DNA of 64,000 bases from Isoetes taiwanensis (lineage: Eukaryota > Streptophyta > Lycopodiopsida > Isoetales > Isoetaceae): contig JAJEKV010000087.1 of the NCBI GenBank assembly GCA_021234155.1, forward strand, positions 1,781,409-1,845,408. The letters run 5' to 3'. How positions within the stretch are numbered: the stretch's first letter is position 1; every line of letters starts with the position of its first letter. Of the stretch, positions 54,561 to 64,000 are shown in pieces. Under the pieces are notes generated by a model that worked only from the letters and a program-made list of their open reading frames with translations, ran no database searches and was not told the origin of the DNA. Both the position numbers and the translations under genes were made by a program.

Positions 54561-54789
54561 AGACCATGTGCCTTGGGTTTAACTCGGGACAAAGATTTCA
54601 AGTGGCTTACCTTGACCCATATGGGCTATAACTCGAACTATGTGCCCGGGGGTTAACTTGGACAACATAAACTCGGACCATGCGCCCTTGGGTTTAACTT
54701 GGACGTAATGCCTGGGCCCAATCCAGCCATATTGTCGAATGTCAGTGCGAGACGCGTTAACCTGGACCAGGTGCCCTGGGGTTAACGCG
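54560..54789. repeat. Imperfect tandem repeats
   Basis: At least four variants of 'ggaccatgtgcccttgggtt' with 'taacttggac' occur between 54563 and 54785. Confidence 0.75.
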
Positions 54790-54882
54790 TGTAACATTTT
54801 TCACCTCCCCAGCCTAACCAATTGGCCCAAAACATCCGAATGTATTCAATTGGTTAGGTCGGGATGATTAAGGAACATTACA
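54790..54882 (+). mobile_element. 93-bp LTR-like unit (TRIM/SMART-like) with PBS
   Basis: Begins TGTAACATT and ends AACATTACA, an LTR-type TG..CA boundary. It contains an internal inverted repeat 'GCCTAACCAATTGG' (about 54812-54825) with 'CAATTGGTTAGG' (about 54847-54858), and is followed one base later by a primer-binding-like site. The length fits very short LTRs of terminal-repeat retrotransposons in miniature. No matching second LTR was identified, so it may be a solo LTR. Confidence 0.45.
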
Positions 54883-54883
54883 T

Positions 54884-54899
54884 TTAGTATCAGAGAGGG
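54884..54899 (+). promoter_or_regulatory. Primer-binding-like site
   Basis: 'TTAGTATCAGAGAGGG' resembles the initiator-Met tRNA complement (TGGTATCAGAGC). It is followed by 'ttgagttcaagtctcc', which resembles a tRNA T-arm. Confidence 0.5.
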
Positions 54900-55560
54900 C
54901 TTGAGTTCAAGTCTCCATGGGGGCATGTATGACTTGAATACCATTGAACGATATGGTCTTCACTTGGTCTTGGATACCATGAGATGATGTGGTTTATGGT
55001 CTTGTGATGCTCGAGGATGAGCATAATTCTAATGGGGGGCATATATAACTTGGATACTGTTGGATGATATGGTCTTCACTTGGTCTTGCATACTAGGAGA
55101 TGATGTGGTCTATGGTCTTGTGATGTTCGAGGACGAGCATAGTTCTAATGGTAGAGATTGTAACGGACCCACAGAGACCGCTCGAGTAGGTTTTGGTGTG
55201 CCGTTTCTTGATACCATCATAGGAGGACGGGATGAATTTCCTATTAAATATCGGGGGCGTTTTCTGATACCACCATAAGAGGGTGGAAAGGATTTCCAAT
55301 AAGCATTCGGGTATTTATGGAAAATCCATCCCATCCTCTTATAGTGGTAGCAGGAAATGCCATACCAAGATCTACTCGAACAATCTCCCATGAGCCTATT
55401 ACAATCTCTCCCATTAGAACTATGCTCGTCCTCGAGCATCACAAGACCATAGACCACACCATTCTATAATGTCCAAGACCAAGTGAAGACCATACCATCC
55501 AATGGTATCCAAGTCATACATTCCCTTATGGAGAGTCGAACTCGAGCCTTGCTCTAATAT
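54897..55560. repeat. Large inverted duplication of an LTR-retroelement end
   Basis: Left side: two tandem units (54900-55030 and 55031-55160) containing 'atatggtcttcacttggtct', 'ggtcttgtgatgctcgagga' and 'cgagcatagttctaatgg'. Next come 'gattgtaacgg' and 'ccgctcgagtagg' to about 55240. Right side (about 55315-55560) is the reverse complement of the same order, including 'gctcgtcctcgagcatcaca' and 'ctactcgaacaatctcccat'. The 'gaggacgagcat..ctaatgggagagattgtaa' string is typical of the region just before a Ty3/gypsy 3' LTR that starts TGTAA. So two element ends face each other. Confidence 0.8.
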
Positions 55561-55561
55561 A

Positions 55562-57013
55562 GAATGTACCACAATGTCTCTGAAGTTGTCTTCAGGGCCA
55601 GAGTCAACTGGCATTAATATTGCTATCTCATTTGCAAAAGGCGTATTATATTGCCGTCTACGTGTATCCTGTAGGTTTGCACTTGAAATCCGAAGATGCA
55701 TATCTACAGCTGGATTTACTCGCGTGACCTCAGCTGCTGTGAGAAATATACGAACGAAAGGGTTTACATATGCTATCATGCCTTGAAGGAACGCCATTGT
55801 ACCACGTCGCCATCATGTGACATATGCGGCCGTTGACTCTGAAAGTGTACGACCCTCCAATGGAGTTTGCCAAAGAGGCGTCGAGTTTGACTGCCAATGA
55901 GGCAAATGCAAGAGCGTTATTATATTTTCTAATACCAGATTGGAAGTCCTTTTCAATCTCACCCCTCCTTGTGTATAGGTCCATGAGAGCTGGAGGGGGT
56001 GTCGAGAAATGTGACAATGAAACCTTCCCATTTGAACAACAAAATATATTAACATCAAGGCTCCACAATGCTTGCACTTTTTGCTCATCCTTCCCCCATC
56101 ACAATAGTGCGACTTGCATCAGTCCAAGCTATTTTCCAAAATCCAACCCTTCTCCTTATTATTGCCTCAGTTGATGGTGCATCTCCATCATCGTCTTGGA
56201 ATGCCTCTGCATGCCTCAGGTTCATCCTTCTCATGCTAACACATGCACCAATGCTACTTGGTTCTTCATGAGCCAGACTTGCAACATGAATCCGATGTAA
56301 TACTACTTCCACTGTATCACCCTCTGCAACAATACTTTTGCTCTGCACTAAGGAAATGGTGGCTTGCACTACGTCCCCAAGTCTCGAACACTCACCCGAT
56401 GCTGCTTCAATGTCACAATCATCGACCACCTTCCCAATCTGTTGTGTCAAACATGACGCCATTGTTGTGCTTCTAGGCGTTAAGGTGACATTCTCAAACT
56501 CTGTAGCTAATGCTCTAGCCTTGGCCATGCATTTTCGGGCTTGATGATTGCTTTTCTCCAGTTTAGTCTCCAATTCCTTAGGCGTTTGATAAGACGAATT
56601 TTGCCATACAACATCTGGAGTTTGAGCAAGGTTCAAAGCAGTGCCATGCATAGTGGATCGTGCAGCGTAGACCCTCAACACACTCATCATCAACAATCTC
56701 ACGGCCACGAACTCACGACATCCACACTTGTTGATGTATCGATTGATGTAAACTCATTCAACTCCTGTTGCAAGTTTCTAGTAATGCTTCCGTAGGTAGG
56801 TTCAAGTTCCTCGCACATGTGGTCATCCACAACCATGTCTCTCCCTGTTGCATGTGCTCGTGCTCTCCATGTTAATTTACGTTTACGGGCCAGTCGCCTC
56901 TTCCTAGCTGACTTTGATTCTTGTTCGGGTGCGACATGGGATGCCTTGCCATCCTTATAAGTTGCGGGACTCATGGTTTTTGATGTCATCATACCCTGAA
57001 CATGAAGATCCAT
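55562..57013 (-). pseudogene. Helitron protein, N-terminal region only
   Basis: Minus strand in several frames. 57013-56699 has basic 'KSARKRRLARKRKLTWRARA'. 56708-56085 is a charged linker. 56088-55730 gives 'KKCKHCGAL' and, in an adjoining frame, 'CCSNGKVSLSHF', 'GIRKYNNALAFASLAVKLD' and 'GGSYTFRVNGRICHM'. 55797-55562 gives 'VDMHLRISS', 'DTRRRQYNTPFANEIAILM' and 'NFRDIVVHS'. These are the zinc-like and following segments that precede the helitron-like N domain in plant Helitron Rep/helicase proteins. Rep and helicase domains are missing because the frame runs into the inverted LTR repeat at 55560. Confidence 0.75.
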
Positions 57014-57700
57014 GAATCTTTTGTACCTAAAGCAACGTAAATCAATAATAATATTACATTACATCCAAACTTACATCCATGCATCTTTTGTAGCTAAAGC
57101 AATATAAATCAATAATAATATTACATTACATGAAGACATTTGAACTTTACATAAGCAAAAAAATCTAAAGCACTAAAATAATCTTAGAAACTGGTGAACC
57201 TAAGTCTTACTGGTAGGGAAAGTCCTCAGACACACAACGTGCCCATGCCACCATGAAACCAAACTTACAACCTAGAAGTGCCACAAATGCCCTATCAAAC
57301 AGACGCGTGAAATCCAAAAGAATCTTGGTCTAGCACATGGGATGTGACTCACCTTAAGAAGGAAGTGGATGTAAAGTGAACCAATAAAACAACACACCAA
57401 AAAAAGAAAAAAAGAAAGAAAAAAGATTATAGAGTTCGATGACCATTATGGTCCATACCGAACTCATTAGTTTGGCACGAAAGAAGGGAGAAGGGAAAAT
57501 ATTTTTTTTACCTCCATGATGGTATATACTTTCAAAATTATGTTTTAGCCACATGAGAAAAGTAGATCTTGAACCTCAACTAAAAAAAAATAAAAAATGG
57601 AATGGACAGTAATAAATAGATAATCCATTGATCATGTTATGGGATTACATCAAAAGGGTATATACGGCATGTACCTTATAACTTTGATAAAGTACAAAGA
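57014..57700. other. No gene recognised
   Basis: AT-rich; a short duplication 'aagcaatataaatcaataat' with 'aatattacattacat' lies at 57030-57130. Confidence 0.4.
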
Positions 57701-57708
57701 AGAGTATT

Positions 57709-58116
57709 CTAAGGACATACTTTCTTATCATCAAAAAGTGCCCACAATAGCAGTTTCAAAAAGATATACCTATAAAAACAAAAATCTGCACTATGCTTTG
57801 AATCCATCTTACTATCCCGACCATCTTCCCTATTCATCAATACAAACATCATCTCGTCAATGACTTCTTTGACCTCCCTCACGTCCACAAACGTACTTTG
57901 GCTATATAATTTCTCAAGCTTGGCAATAAGTTTGTCGATGTCAACACTTATCAACTCATGCACACACTTTGGACATGGCCTCCAAGGTTGCCACTCATAC
58001 CATGAACCCAAGGCTTTGACAACAAAGGAGATGCGACTAACATGCACCTCCTTCCGAATCAAACATTCGGCAACATGGCCGCCAAAAGCATACCATGGCA
58101 TCAAAATTTGCACCAT
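57709..58116 (-). CDS. Unidentified ORF with a CxxC motif
   Basis: 135 codons on the minus strand. The start contains 'MPWYAFGGHVAECLIRKEVH', then 'GSWYEWQPWRPCPKCVHELI' with a CPKC pair, and a helical acidic part 'VREVKEVIDEMMFVLMNRED'. The last 30 codons look like readthrough. It lies upstream of, and on the same strand as, the Helitron fragment, so it could be an upstream exon or accessory protein of that element. No family recognised. Confidence 0.35.
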   Translation of the reverse strand: MVQILMPWYAFGGHVAECLIRKEVHVSRISFVVKALGSWYEWQPWRPCPKCVHELISVDIDKLIAKLEKLYSQSTFVDVREVKEVIDEMMFVLMNREDGRDSKMDSKHSADFCFYRYIFLKLLLWALFDDKKVCP

Positions 58117-58139
58117 CTACATGACAATAATAAAATAAA

Positions 58140-58480
58140 TTAGAGCAAGTTTGGGCATTTACTGGCATGGACACGTGTATGGTAGAGCGGCGACGTAAAA
58201 AGGCAACTTTACATGGACGTTAATATGAGGCAAAACACAACCTACCCTTCAACTCAATATGGAAAGCATAGCTAGTAGGACATTCTACTCTAAACCCTTA
58301 TTGATATACCCTTTCCAACATGAAACAATAAATAAAATAAAATGTCAACTAACCTTGCAAAAGCAACCAATGATTATGCCTTCTTTGGTTATGGCGAATA
58401 CAACTTGATTATCTGCACAAAAATTGAATAAGTAAGAACAATCTGCTCAGGCTGCTGCGAATCAATGCAAAGCAATGCTT
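58140..58480. other. No gene recognised
   Basis: AT-rich with no frame or repeat of note. Confidence 0.4.
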
Positions 58481-58539
58481 ACGTGCTTCAGTATTAAACA
58501 TAAAAGATTTACGTGCTTCAATAACTTAACATAAAAGAT

Positions 58540-59290
58540 TTACTGCAAAATGGATCAGATTTGCTTCCATTCATTCGCTACTACAGTTTATTGCAAGAAA
58601 ATGTGAAGTTGATGCTTATTGTGCACAGTTAGCATAGTGTATAGACCCAAACAAATTCCTGTACCCAAAGAATTTCAGACGCAAAAATTTTTAAAATCTA
58701 GTATAGCTGATAACTCGTCCCGCGGACTACATATATGAATAGCAGCCTCATAAGAACTTGCAAAACATTTAACCTATCAGAAATATGCTATTGAAATAGT
58801 GTTTGATGTTGAGACCGTGCAAAGAAATTTGAAAAAGCAAATAGACAATTTAGGCCTAATTGTTAAAGCAATTGAAGGCGGTCAAAGGGATGTTACACCA
58901 TCATGTCAGCTTGCTGTCATTCATTCTCTACTACAGTATATTACAGTTTAATGCAAGAACATGCCTTAGATGAAATGCACAGCTAAAAATGTGTAGCAAG
59001 CTTATGGTTGATAAAGCTGATAACTCGTCCCGCAGTCTATGTATGTAAATAAAAGCCTCATAAGAACTTGCAAAACATCTTATTTAGTCAGAAATATGTT
59101 GCTGCAGTAGTGTTTAATGTTGAGACGGTGCAAAGAAATCTGAAAAAGCAAATTGACAATTTAGGCCTAATTGTTAAAGCAATTGAAGGCGATCAAAGGG
59201 ATGTTACACCATCATGTCAGCTTGCTGCCGTTCATTCTCTACTACAGTATATTACTGTTTAATGCAAGAACATGTTAGATGAAATGCACA
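58540..59290. repeat. 307-bp tandem duplication carrying an ORF
   Basis: 58700-58960 and 59010-59275 are near-identical (for example 'aaatttgaaaaagcaaatag'/'aaatctgaaaaagcaaattg'). In both the frame encodes 'VETVQRNLKKQIDNLGLIVK' and 'AIEG.QRDVTPSCQLA', ending '.LLQYITV'. In the second copy the frame is open from 59068 to 59262. A shorter related piece is at about 58550-58640. Function unknown. Confidence 0.85.
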
Positions 59291-59299
59291 GTTAAAAAT

Positions 59300-60090
59300 G
59301 TGTAGCAAGCTTATGGTTGATAAAGCTGATAAAGCTTACAGTCTAAGGCCTCAAAAGGCAGGAAGCTTCATCTGGCTGCAATGCTAGCATCTTGTTTGGA
59401 AGTAAGCAATTTCATAACCCCTATAATTTTCTTGGCTATAGTATGGCAAATAATGTGTAGCAAGCTTACAGTTGATAAAGCAAGCTTTGCAGGCCTCAAA
59501 AGGCAGGAAGCTTCATCTGGCTGGCTGCAAGGCTGGCGCCTTCTTATAGAGTATGTGAAGAGCAGAGTACCACCAGATGGACCAGACTGAAACAAATTCC
59601 TATACCCATCTGATTTGTTGAATCCTATGCAAAACGTGGTTTCAGTCTTGGTCCTTATGTCAAGTAGATAGGAGATTAAAGCTTATAGATTAGTTGTATC
59701 ACCATTTTTTCTGTTTTTTCTCTTTGGAAGGTCTGGATAAAAATGTTAATGCAACGCATTCCTATATGATTCAAACAAAAAGAATAGAACAATTGCAACT
59801 ACATGGCATCGATTTGGGGATTGAGAGTAATAAACACCTGCTGTTGCTTGCAAAGTCTGAGGCTTCTTTGATCTGCAAGAAGAGCAAGTTCAAGACGACT
59901 TTTAGGATGATTTTAAATGACTTCAAATAAAACCAGGCAAGAATATGTAGCATAATAACAGGAGGTTTTCTTTGTGTTTTTGTACGCTTTTTACTAAGGT
60001 TTTCCTATGATTTCGTGATGTATTCAAATGGATGTATTAATGCGTACATCTAGAGTGCACCATTTCTTAGCCATTGATTTTAGCCTTTTT
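59300..60090 (+). other. Short tandem piece and featureless sequence
   Basis: 'gcttacagtctaaggcctca' and 'gcttacagttgataaagcaa' with 'aaaggcaggaagcttcatct' occur twice (59335-59385 and 59463-59525). A frame at 59694-59930 ('QLQLHGIDLGIESNKHLLLL') is open but unrecognised. Confidence 0.4.
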
Positions 60091-60093
60091 TTT

Positions 60094-60345
60094 CCAATGG
60101 TCAACAATCAATGGCTCACAACAAAAGCCCTTTTTTTTGTGCATGTAGTGCATAATGGTCAACAACCAATGGCTCACAACAAAAGCCCTCTTTTTGTGTG
60201 TGTGGTGGATAATGGGCAACAACCAATGGCTCACAACAAAAGCCCATTTTTTTGTGCGTGTGGTGCATAATGGTCAACAACCAATGGCTCACAACAAAAG
60301 CCCTCTTTTTGTGTGTGTGGTGCATAATGGGCACATGAAGGGCTT
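60094..60345. repeat. 57-58-bp tandem repeat, four copies
   Basis: Units of 'aatggtcaacaaccaatggc' plus 'tcacaacaaaagcccttttt' and 'gtgcatgtagtgcat' occur four times in direct succession, then break at 'aatgggcacatgaag'. Confidence 0.93.
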
Positions 60346-60820
60346 GAAGGGCGCATGTAGTCGGTTTCCCGCCCGGCAACACATTTCTTATCATAACTTT
60401 GGATCCAGAGCTCTGTTTGAGATGATTTTTTATTGCGTTGGAAAGCTCTCGAGATCTTTTTTGATAGTGTATGATATGGATATGTTTGGTTAAGTTATCT
60501 ATGCTAAAACAGCAATTTTTCGGCCGGGTTTGGTAGGCTTTCACATCCTACCAGCTGATTAATACAGGATTGCGCTATTGGAGATTGTTTTATGGCTCAT
60601 TCCGAATGAAGCTTACATAAAATTACTATGCATTTTTAGATTTTGAAGCAGTTATTAAGCAAATTCCAAGGCTTCTAGATCCTTGTGCTAACAAGCAGAA
60701 AAGTTTCCCACTTTGGTTTCTCACCACAAGAATCCATGGAGGCCAAAGGCTGCTGTTAAATTCCAGTTGAAAAATGTTTGTGTATGGGTGTTGCAAACTT
60801 TATGACTTTCATCAGAATAA
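60346..60820. other. No gene recognised
   Basis: No coding frame or repeat recognised. Confidence 0.4.
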
Positions 60821-60951
60821 TGGGATCAATCTGCTCTATCTTTATGGTAACTTTTACTTATGTTCTATTTGTTTTATTGTGGTGAAATTGGGATCAATCT
60901 GCTCTATCTTTATGGTAAGCCTCAAATGTTCTATTTGTTTTATTGTTGAAA
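60821..60951. repeat. 65-bp tandem duplication
   Basis: 'gggatcaatctgctctatct' plus 'ttatggtaa' and 'tgttctatttgttttattgt' occurs twice. Confidence 0.9.
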
Positions 60952-61019
60952 TTTTCTGGTTTGAATTCTAAAATTTTCTAATTTTTGGGGGTTTGAATTC
61001 TAAAATTTTTGTCACACTG

Positions 61020-61385
61020 GGGGAAAAAAGTTTTTTTGCAACACAAACCATTAACATCCAACATATAAAAATTAAATCCCCCAACACATAACAACCATTG
61101 ACATTAACAACCAACACATAACTACCATTGACATTAATTAACACAACCATTGGATCCAACACATTTAAATTAAAATCCCCCTTAAACCCCCTTTGGTTTG
61201 GGTGCATATTCACACGGGGGTTGACGTAGGGCAACGAGAGCTGTTGGATAGGCATAGTCACCCCTTATTCCTTAATCTACACCGTACGTAAAGTTCCTCG
61301 TTTGTGGGGTATGCAAATACAAAATTTGCTATACTGTATAACAAGATTCGCAAAATACTATAAGATTTCAAGCGAAATAATAGAC
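61020..61385. mobile_element. Second copy of the inverted-repeat element arm
   Basis: 61140-61385 matches 25025-25220 in the same orientation ('ccccctttggtttgggtgca', 'gggcaacgagagctgttgga', 'cttattccttaatctacacc'). 61020-61190 is the reverse complement of 25325-25420. Internal tandem 'aacacataacaaccattgac' phrases are present. The opposite arm is missing: the match stops at about 61385. Confidence 0.75.
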
Positions 61386-61419
61386 CTCCAGAGATGAGTT
61401 CCAGAAATAATAGAAGCGC

Positions 61420-61800
61420 AACTCAAAAAGCCTTGAATCCTGAGGAAAAACTATCATCTTTACTATGAGCAAGAATCGACCAAGTGGGGTGCCCAAATAC
61501 ATGTTCTACCTGTTCAGTTGCAGATGCGTTTCTGAGAGAGTCGTGTCCTTCGAAAAATACTGAGTAATCTTGGGAAGAAAATTGTTTCTGAAACAGAAAA
61601 CATATAAATGTCAGCATTTCGCATTTCAGCAACAACATTGTGGAGGAGCTGTGTAGTACGTACTCACTTTGTCCAAAACTGTTCCAGGTGAGGCCTCCAG
61701 TTTTGAGGTGCAGAAGAGAATAGTAGAGCAAATTTTGAGGAGCAGAGAAGAATAGTACAAGAAAAATTTCGTAGGTAAGCTTGGCATCCCTCATCTAATT
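61420..61800 (-). CDS. Candidate two terminal exons, unidentified
   Basis: On the minus strand a frame ending 'SKLEASPGTVLDK' reaches a donor-like 'gtgagtacg' near 61668. A T-rich stretch ends in an acceptor 'ttctgtttcag' near 61590. Joining keeps the frame and gives 'KQFSSQDYSVFFEGHDSLRN', 'ASATEQVEHVFGHPTWSILA' and a stop at 61423. Splice sites are good but the protein is not recognised and no upstream exon was found, so this could be a gene tail or chance. Confidence 0.3.
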
Positions 61801-61811
61801 TGCATTCAATG

Positions 61812-61905
61812 CCGGCTATCTGTATCCCGCATGGGGGGTTTCAATTCCTTCAAATTCTTTGCATTCAATTTAGTCGACTATCTGTATCCCGCATGGGGGG
61901 TTTGA
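61812..61905. repeat. Short direct duplication
   Basis: 'ctatctgtatcccgcatggg' with 'gggttt' occurs twice, 61816-61845 and 61878-61905, each with 'tttgcattcaat' before it. Confidence 0.85.
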
Positions 61906-61989
61906 ATAAGACGCAAGAGGGAAGGGAACGTCGCATGCAGTGTAACATGTGCCGTTCCCTTGGCACTGAACCCAAAGCACTCCAAAAAT

Positions 61990-62210
61990 AAAACAGAAAA
62001 TATCAGATATTTCCACTTCCCTTTTGCTATAAAAGTGGCAGGATTGTTGGCAGCTTTGGCCATGATGAAGAGCATTTTGAAAGTGTAAACAAGTTACTAT
62101 TGGGGTTTGGTGAGAAGCTTTAGATATTGGTCTGATACATCCTGCCCGCATTAGTAGCTTTTTGCATTCTTCTGCCTTTGTTAGTTAATGATGCATCCTC
62201 TGGTGCAATC
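61990..62210. other. No gene recognised
   Basis: Contains a TATA-like 'ctataaaagtgg' at about 62027 but no associated frame. Confidence 0.35.
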
Positions 62211-62475
62211 CATTATTAGTACTTTATTGTAATATATGATTGTTTTTCTTCATGTTGTCATGAATCGTCTTGCATTGCATATGCAGTTATTTTATTATAT
62301 TATTTTCAGATACAGTTTAGGGAAAAACATACTTTGTCTTGGTTACCCATTGGTTGCTATGGTGCGCCTTGGACTACCACAGTAGTCGGATCTGTCGATC
62401 TTATGGTCCAAACCGTATGTTGGAGCCTCTGGGCACCTCTCGTTTCGCTTATAGTCATTTATGATTGGGGGCACC

Positions 62476-62690
62476 TATCATTTTGAAATATGAAATACGA
62501 GTTCGCCTAAGGTTTTGATGAATATCAAGTCTCTATACGGCTTCGCCTAAGGTTTTAGAATATGAATTACGGGGGCTCGAACCTATGATTTTGAAATATG
62601 AAATACGAGTTCGCCTAAGGTTTTGATGAATATCAAGTCTCTATACGGCTTCGCCTAAGGTTTTAGAATATGAATTACGGGGGCTCGAAC
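62476..62690. repeat. 107-bp tandem duplication inside repeat copy 3
   Basis: The segment starting 'cacctatgattttgaaat', or 'cacctatcattttgaaat' in the first copy, and ending in 'acgggggctcgaacct' occurs twice in direct succession. The corresponding place in copies 1 and 2 has only one unit. Confidence 0.85.
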
Positions 62691-62766
62691 CTCTACCAAA
62701 ATAGCTCAATGTCTTGATAAAATTACTTTGACCAGTATAACTAGTGAGCTAATGTAATTATTTTTT
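62662..62766 (-). repeat. tRNA-derived SINE-like unit
   Basis: Same unit within repeat copy 3, with A-box and B-box complements both present. A further partial unit with only the B box lies just before it at about 62560-62583. Confidence 0.5.
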
Positions 62767-63099
62767 ATCTTTAATCTATGTTTTTCTTATAACAACCCAT
62801 TCAATTATTTTGAGGATATGGTCTATGGTTTCAAGAATTGTCATTTTACATCCATATTAAATCCCCCTGGAACCCCCTGTATCTTGCTATATATTTTAAA
62901 CGAGGTGCACCTTGGACTACTACAATCATTGGATCTGTCGATCCTATGGTCCAGACCGTATGTTGGAGCCTCTGGGAACCTCTCGTTTCGCTTATAGTCA
63001 TTTATGATTGGGGGCACCTATGATTTTGAAATATGAAATATGAGTTTAAGGTTTTGATGAATATCGAGCCTCTATACGGCTTCGTCTAAGGTTTTAAAA

Positions 63100-63192
63100 T
63101 ATGAATTACGGGGGCTCGAACCTCTACCAAAATAACTCAATGTCTTAATAAGACTACTTTGACCAATATAACTAAAGAGCTAACGTAATTAT
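63100..63192 (-). repeat. tRNA-derived SINE-like unit, A box degraded
   Basis: The B-box complement is intact near 63110-63122. The A-box complement reads 'aactaaagagctaac', weaker than in the other copies. Confidence 0.45.
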
Positions 63193-63599
63193 TTTTTATC
63201 TTTAATCTATGTTTTTTTTATAACAACCCATTCAATTGTTTTGAGGTTATGGTCTATGGTTTCAAGAATTACATCCATATTAAATCCCCCTGGAACCCCC
63301 TGTTATCTTGCTACATATTATGGCCTGCGAAGGATACGAGTTCAAATTCAATTGAGCCTTTGAACCCTAGAGTTATAGAGGTGACAAGGAGGCCAACTCA
63401 CCACCCAACCACGAGCTCACAGCCAAAAGATAACTGTCCTTGAACTCTCCCCCGAGCATCTATATAGCCTGCACGTCCTTTGGCCTTTAAAGGCCCGTGT
63501 CCCTCTTTAGCCAAAAGGCCATCTAAATATGCCATGTCCAACTTCCTGTTGGGCCAGCTCCATGACAGGTATTACTTACACCTGCTAATGGCATCATTT

Positions 63600-64000
63600 T
63601 CTTTTTTTTGAAGAACGTGTTTTACTTCATATTATACACTCAAAATATTACAAAGTACTTCCAGAAGTAAGAAATGTCCCTGAAGCATCAATCACTTTTA
63701 GATGATCACTCCATATTGGAATTTTAATACGATCAGGCCAATTGCAGATCTGAAAGCAATTATACACCTTCTTACGAATTTCTTTAAGCACCACCTGAGA
63801 AGAAATACGCTTATCATAAAAGACCTTTCTTCGCCTTCGCTTCCATACACTCCATATTAGCCAAGACTTTGCCATGTGAAATGCAATCCTTTTAGAAGCG
63901 AGTCCAAGCGATTTGGATAAATACCCAAAAGAAAAGTCCGACTATCCAAAGATACTCAAAAAAGAGAATGCGGCCGGGACCTAAGACTACTCATTTCTGC
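63600..64000 (-). pseudogene. LINE 3' end, third copy (cut by window edge)
   Basis: Minus-strand frame 63648-63875 begins 'MAKSWLIWSVWKRRRRKVF' and continues to the C-terminal end of the LINE protein, the least broken version of this tail. The zinc-binding part would lie beyond the window. Confidence 0.75.

Larger units (their letters stand above)
62211..64000. repeat. 4-kb dispersed repeat, copy 3 (3' end outside window)
   Basis: Starting at 'cattattagtactttattg' this region matches 3515 onwards, including the SINE-like units and the LINE zinc-binding/tail segment, up to the window edge. It carries a private insertion around 63390-63530 ('ccaactcaccacccaacc' onward) that is absent from the other two copies. 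It also has an extra tandem duplication of a segment of about 107 bp (62476-62690). Confidence 0.85.

Overview
The window looks like repeat-rich nuclear DNA of a land plant. It is AT-rich, its one convincing host gene has many short exons with T-rich GT..AG introns, and it holds plant-type chromodomain Ty3/gypsy elements, non-LTR (LINE) remains, a Helitron, MITE-like elements and SINE-like units. DIRS-type reverse-transcriptase remains, a DUF7869-family protein and a GIY-YIG nuclease fragment point towards a fern or another non-flowering lineage, but that placement is inference. No bacterial features, rRNA genes, canonical tRNA genes or CRISPR arrays were seen.

Layout. 1-7.5 kb: two tandem copies of a repeat of about 4 kb (a third, partial copy is at 62.2-64 kb). 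Each carries SINE-like units, a decayed LINE 3' end and a long TG microsatellite, and the second copy joins a GIY-YIG nuclease fragment. 7.8-18.7 kb: an old Ty3/gypsy chromovirus with two LTRs (a 549-bp hAT-type MITE sits in the 5' LTR), unusual extra reading frames before gag including a clear histone H3-derived segment, then gag, RNase H, integrase and a chromodomain; protease and reverse transcriptase are deleted. 20.6-22 kb: a second Ty3/gypsy pol fragment on the minus strand. 22.6-24.5 kb: the 3' end and LTR of a relative of the first chromovirus. 25-28.2 kb: an inverted-repeat element, an unidentified broken ORF, a LINE scrap and a DIRS-like fragment.

28.95-33.28 kb holds the best host-gene candidate: nine exons that join in frame into a 724-residue protein with a basic region, a KEN motif and a short coiled coil; I do not recognise it. 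33.3-43.8 kb is mostly non-coding with tandem repeats, hairpins and a large foldback element at 40.1-40.7 kb. 43.9-46.6 kb is a frame-broken DUF7869-family gene (minus strand).

47-54 kb is the strangest part. A CCATGG-centred palindrome is repeated about twenty times in two arrays with different spacers. The larger array lies inside an intron-like interval of a broken multi-exon gene that also encodes a lysine-rich segment and a methyltransferase-like motif, and it flips orientation in the middle. A nested three-stem inverted repeat (47.50-47.74 kb) sits between the two arrays. 54.6-57 kb: a 93-bp LTR-like unit with a primer-binding-like site, a large inverted LTR-type repeat, and the N-terminal part of a Helitron gene on the minus strand. 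57-62.2 kb has small unidentified ORFs and several tandem duplications before the 4-kb repeat reappears.

Almost all recognisable coding sequence is mobile-element debris carrying frameshifts or stops. The intact nine-exon gene is the exception.
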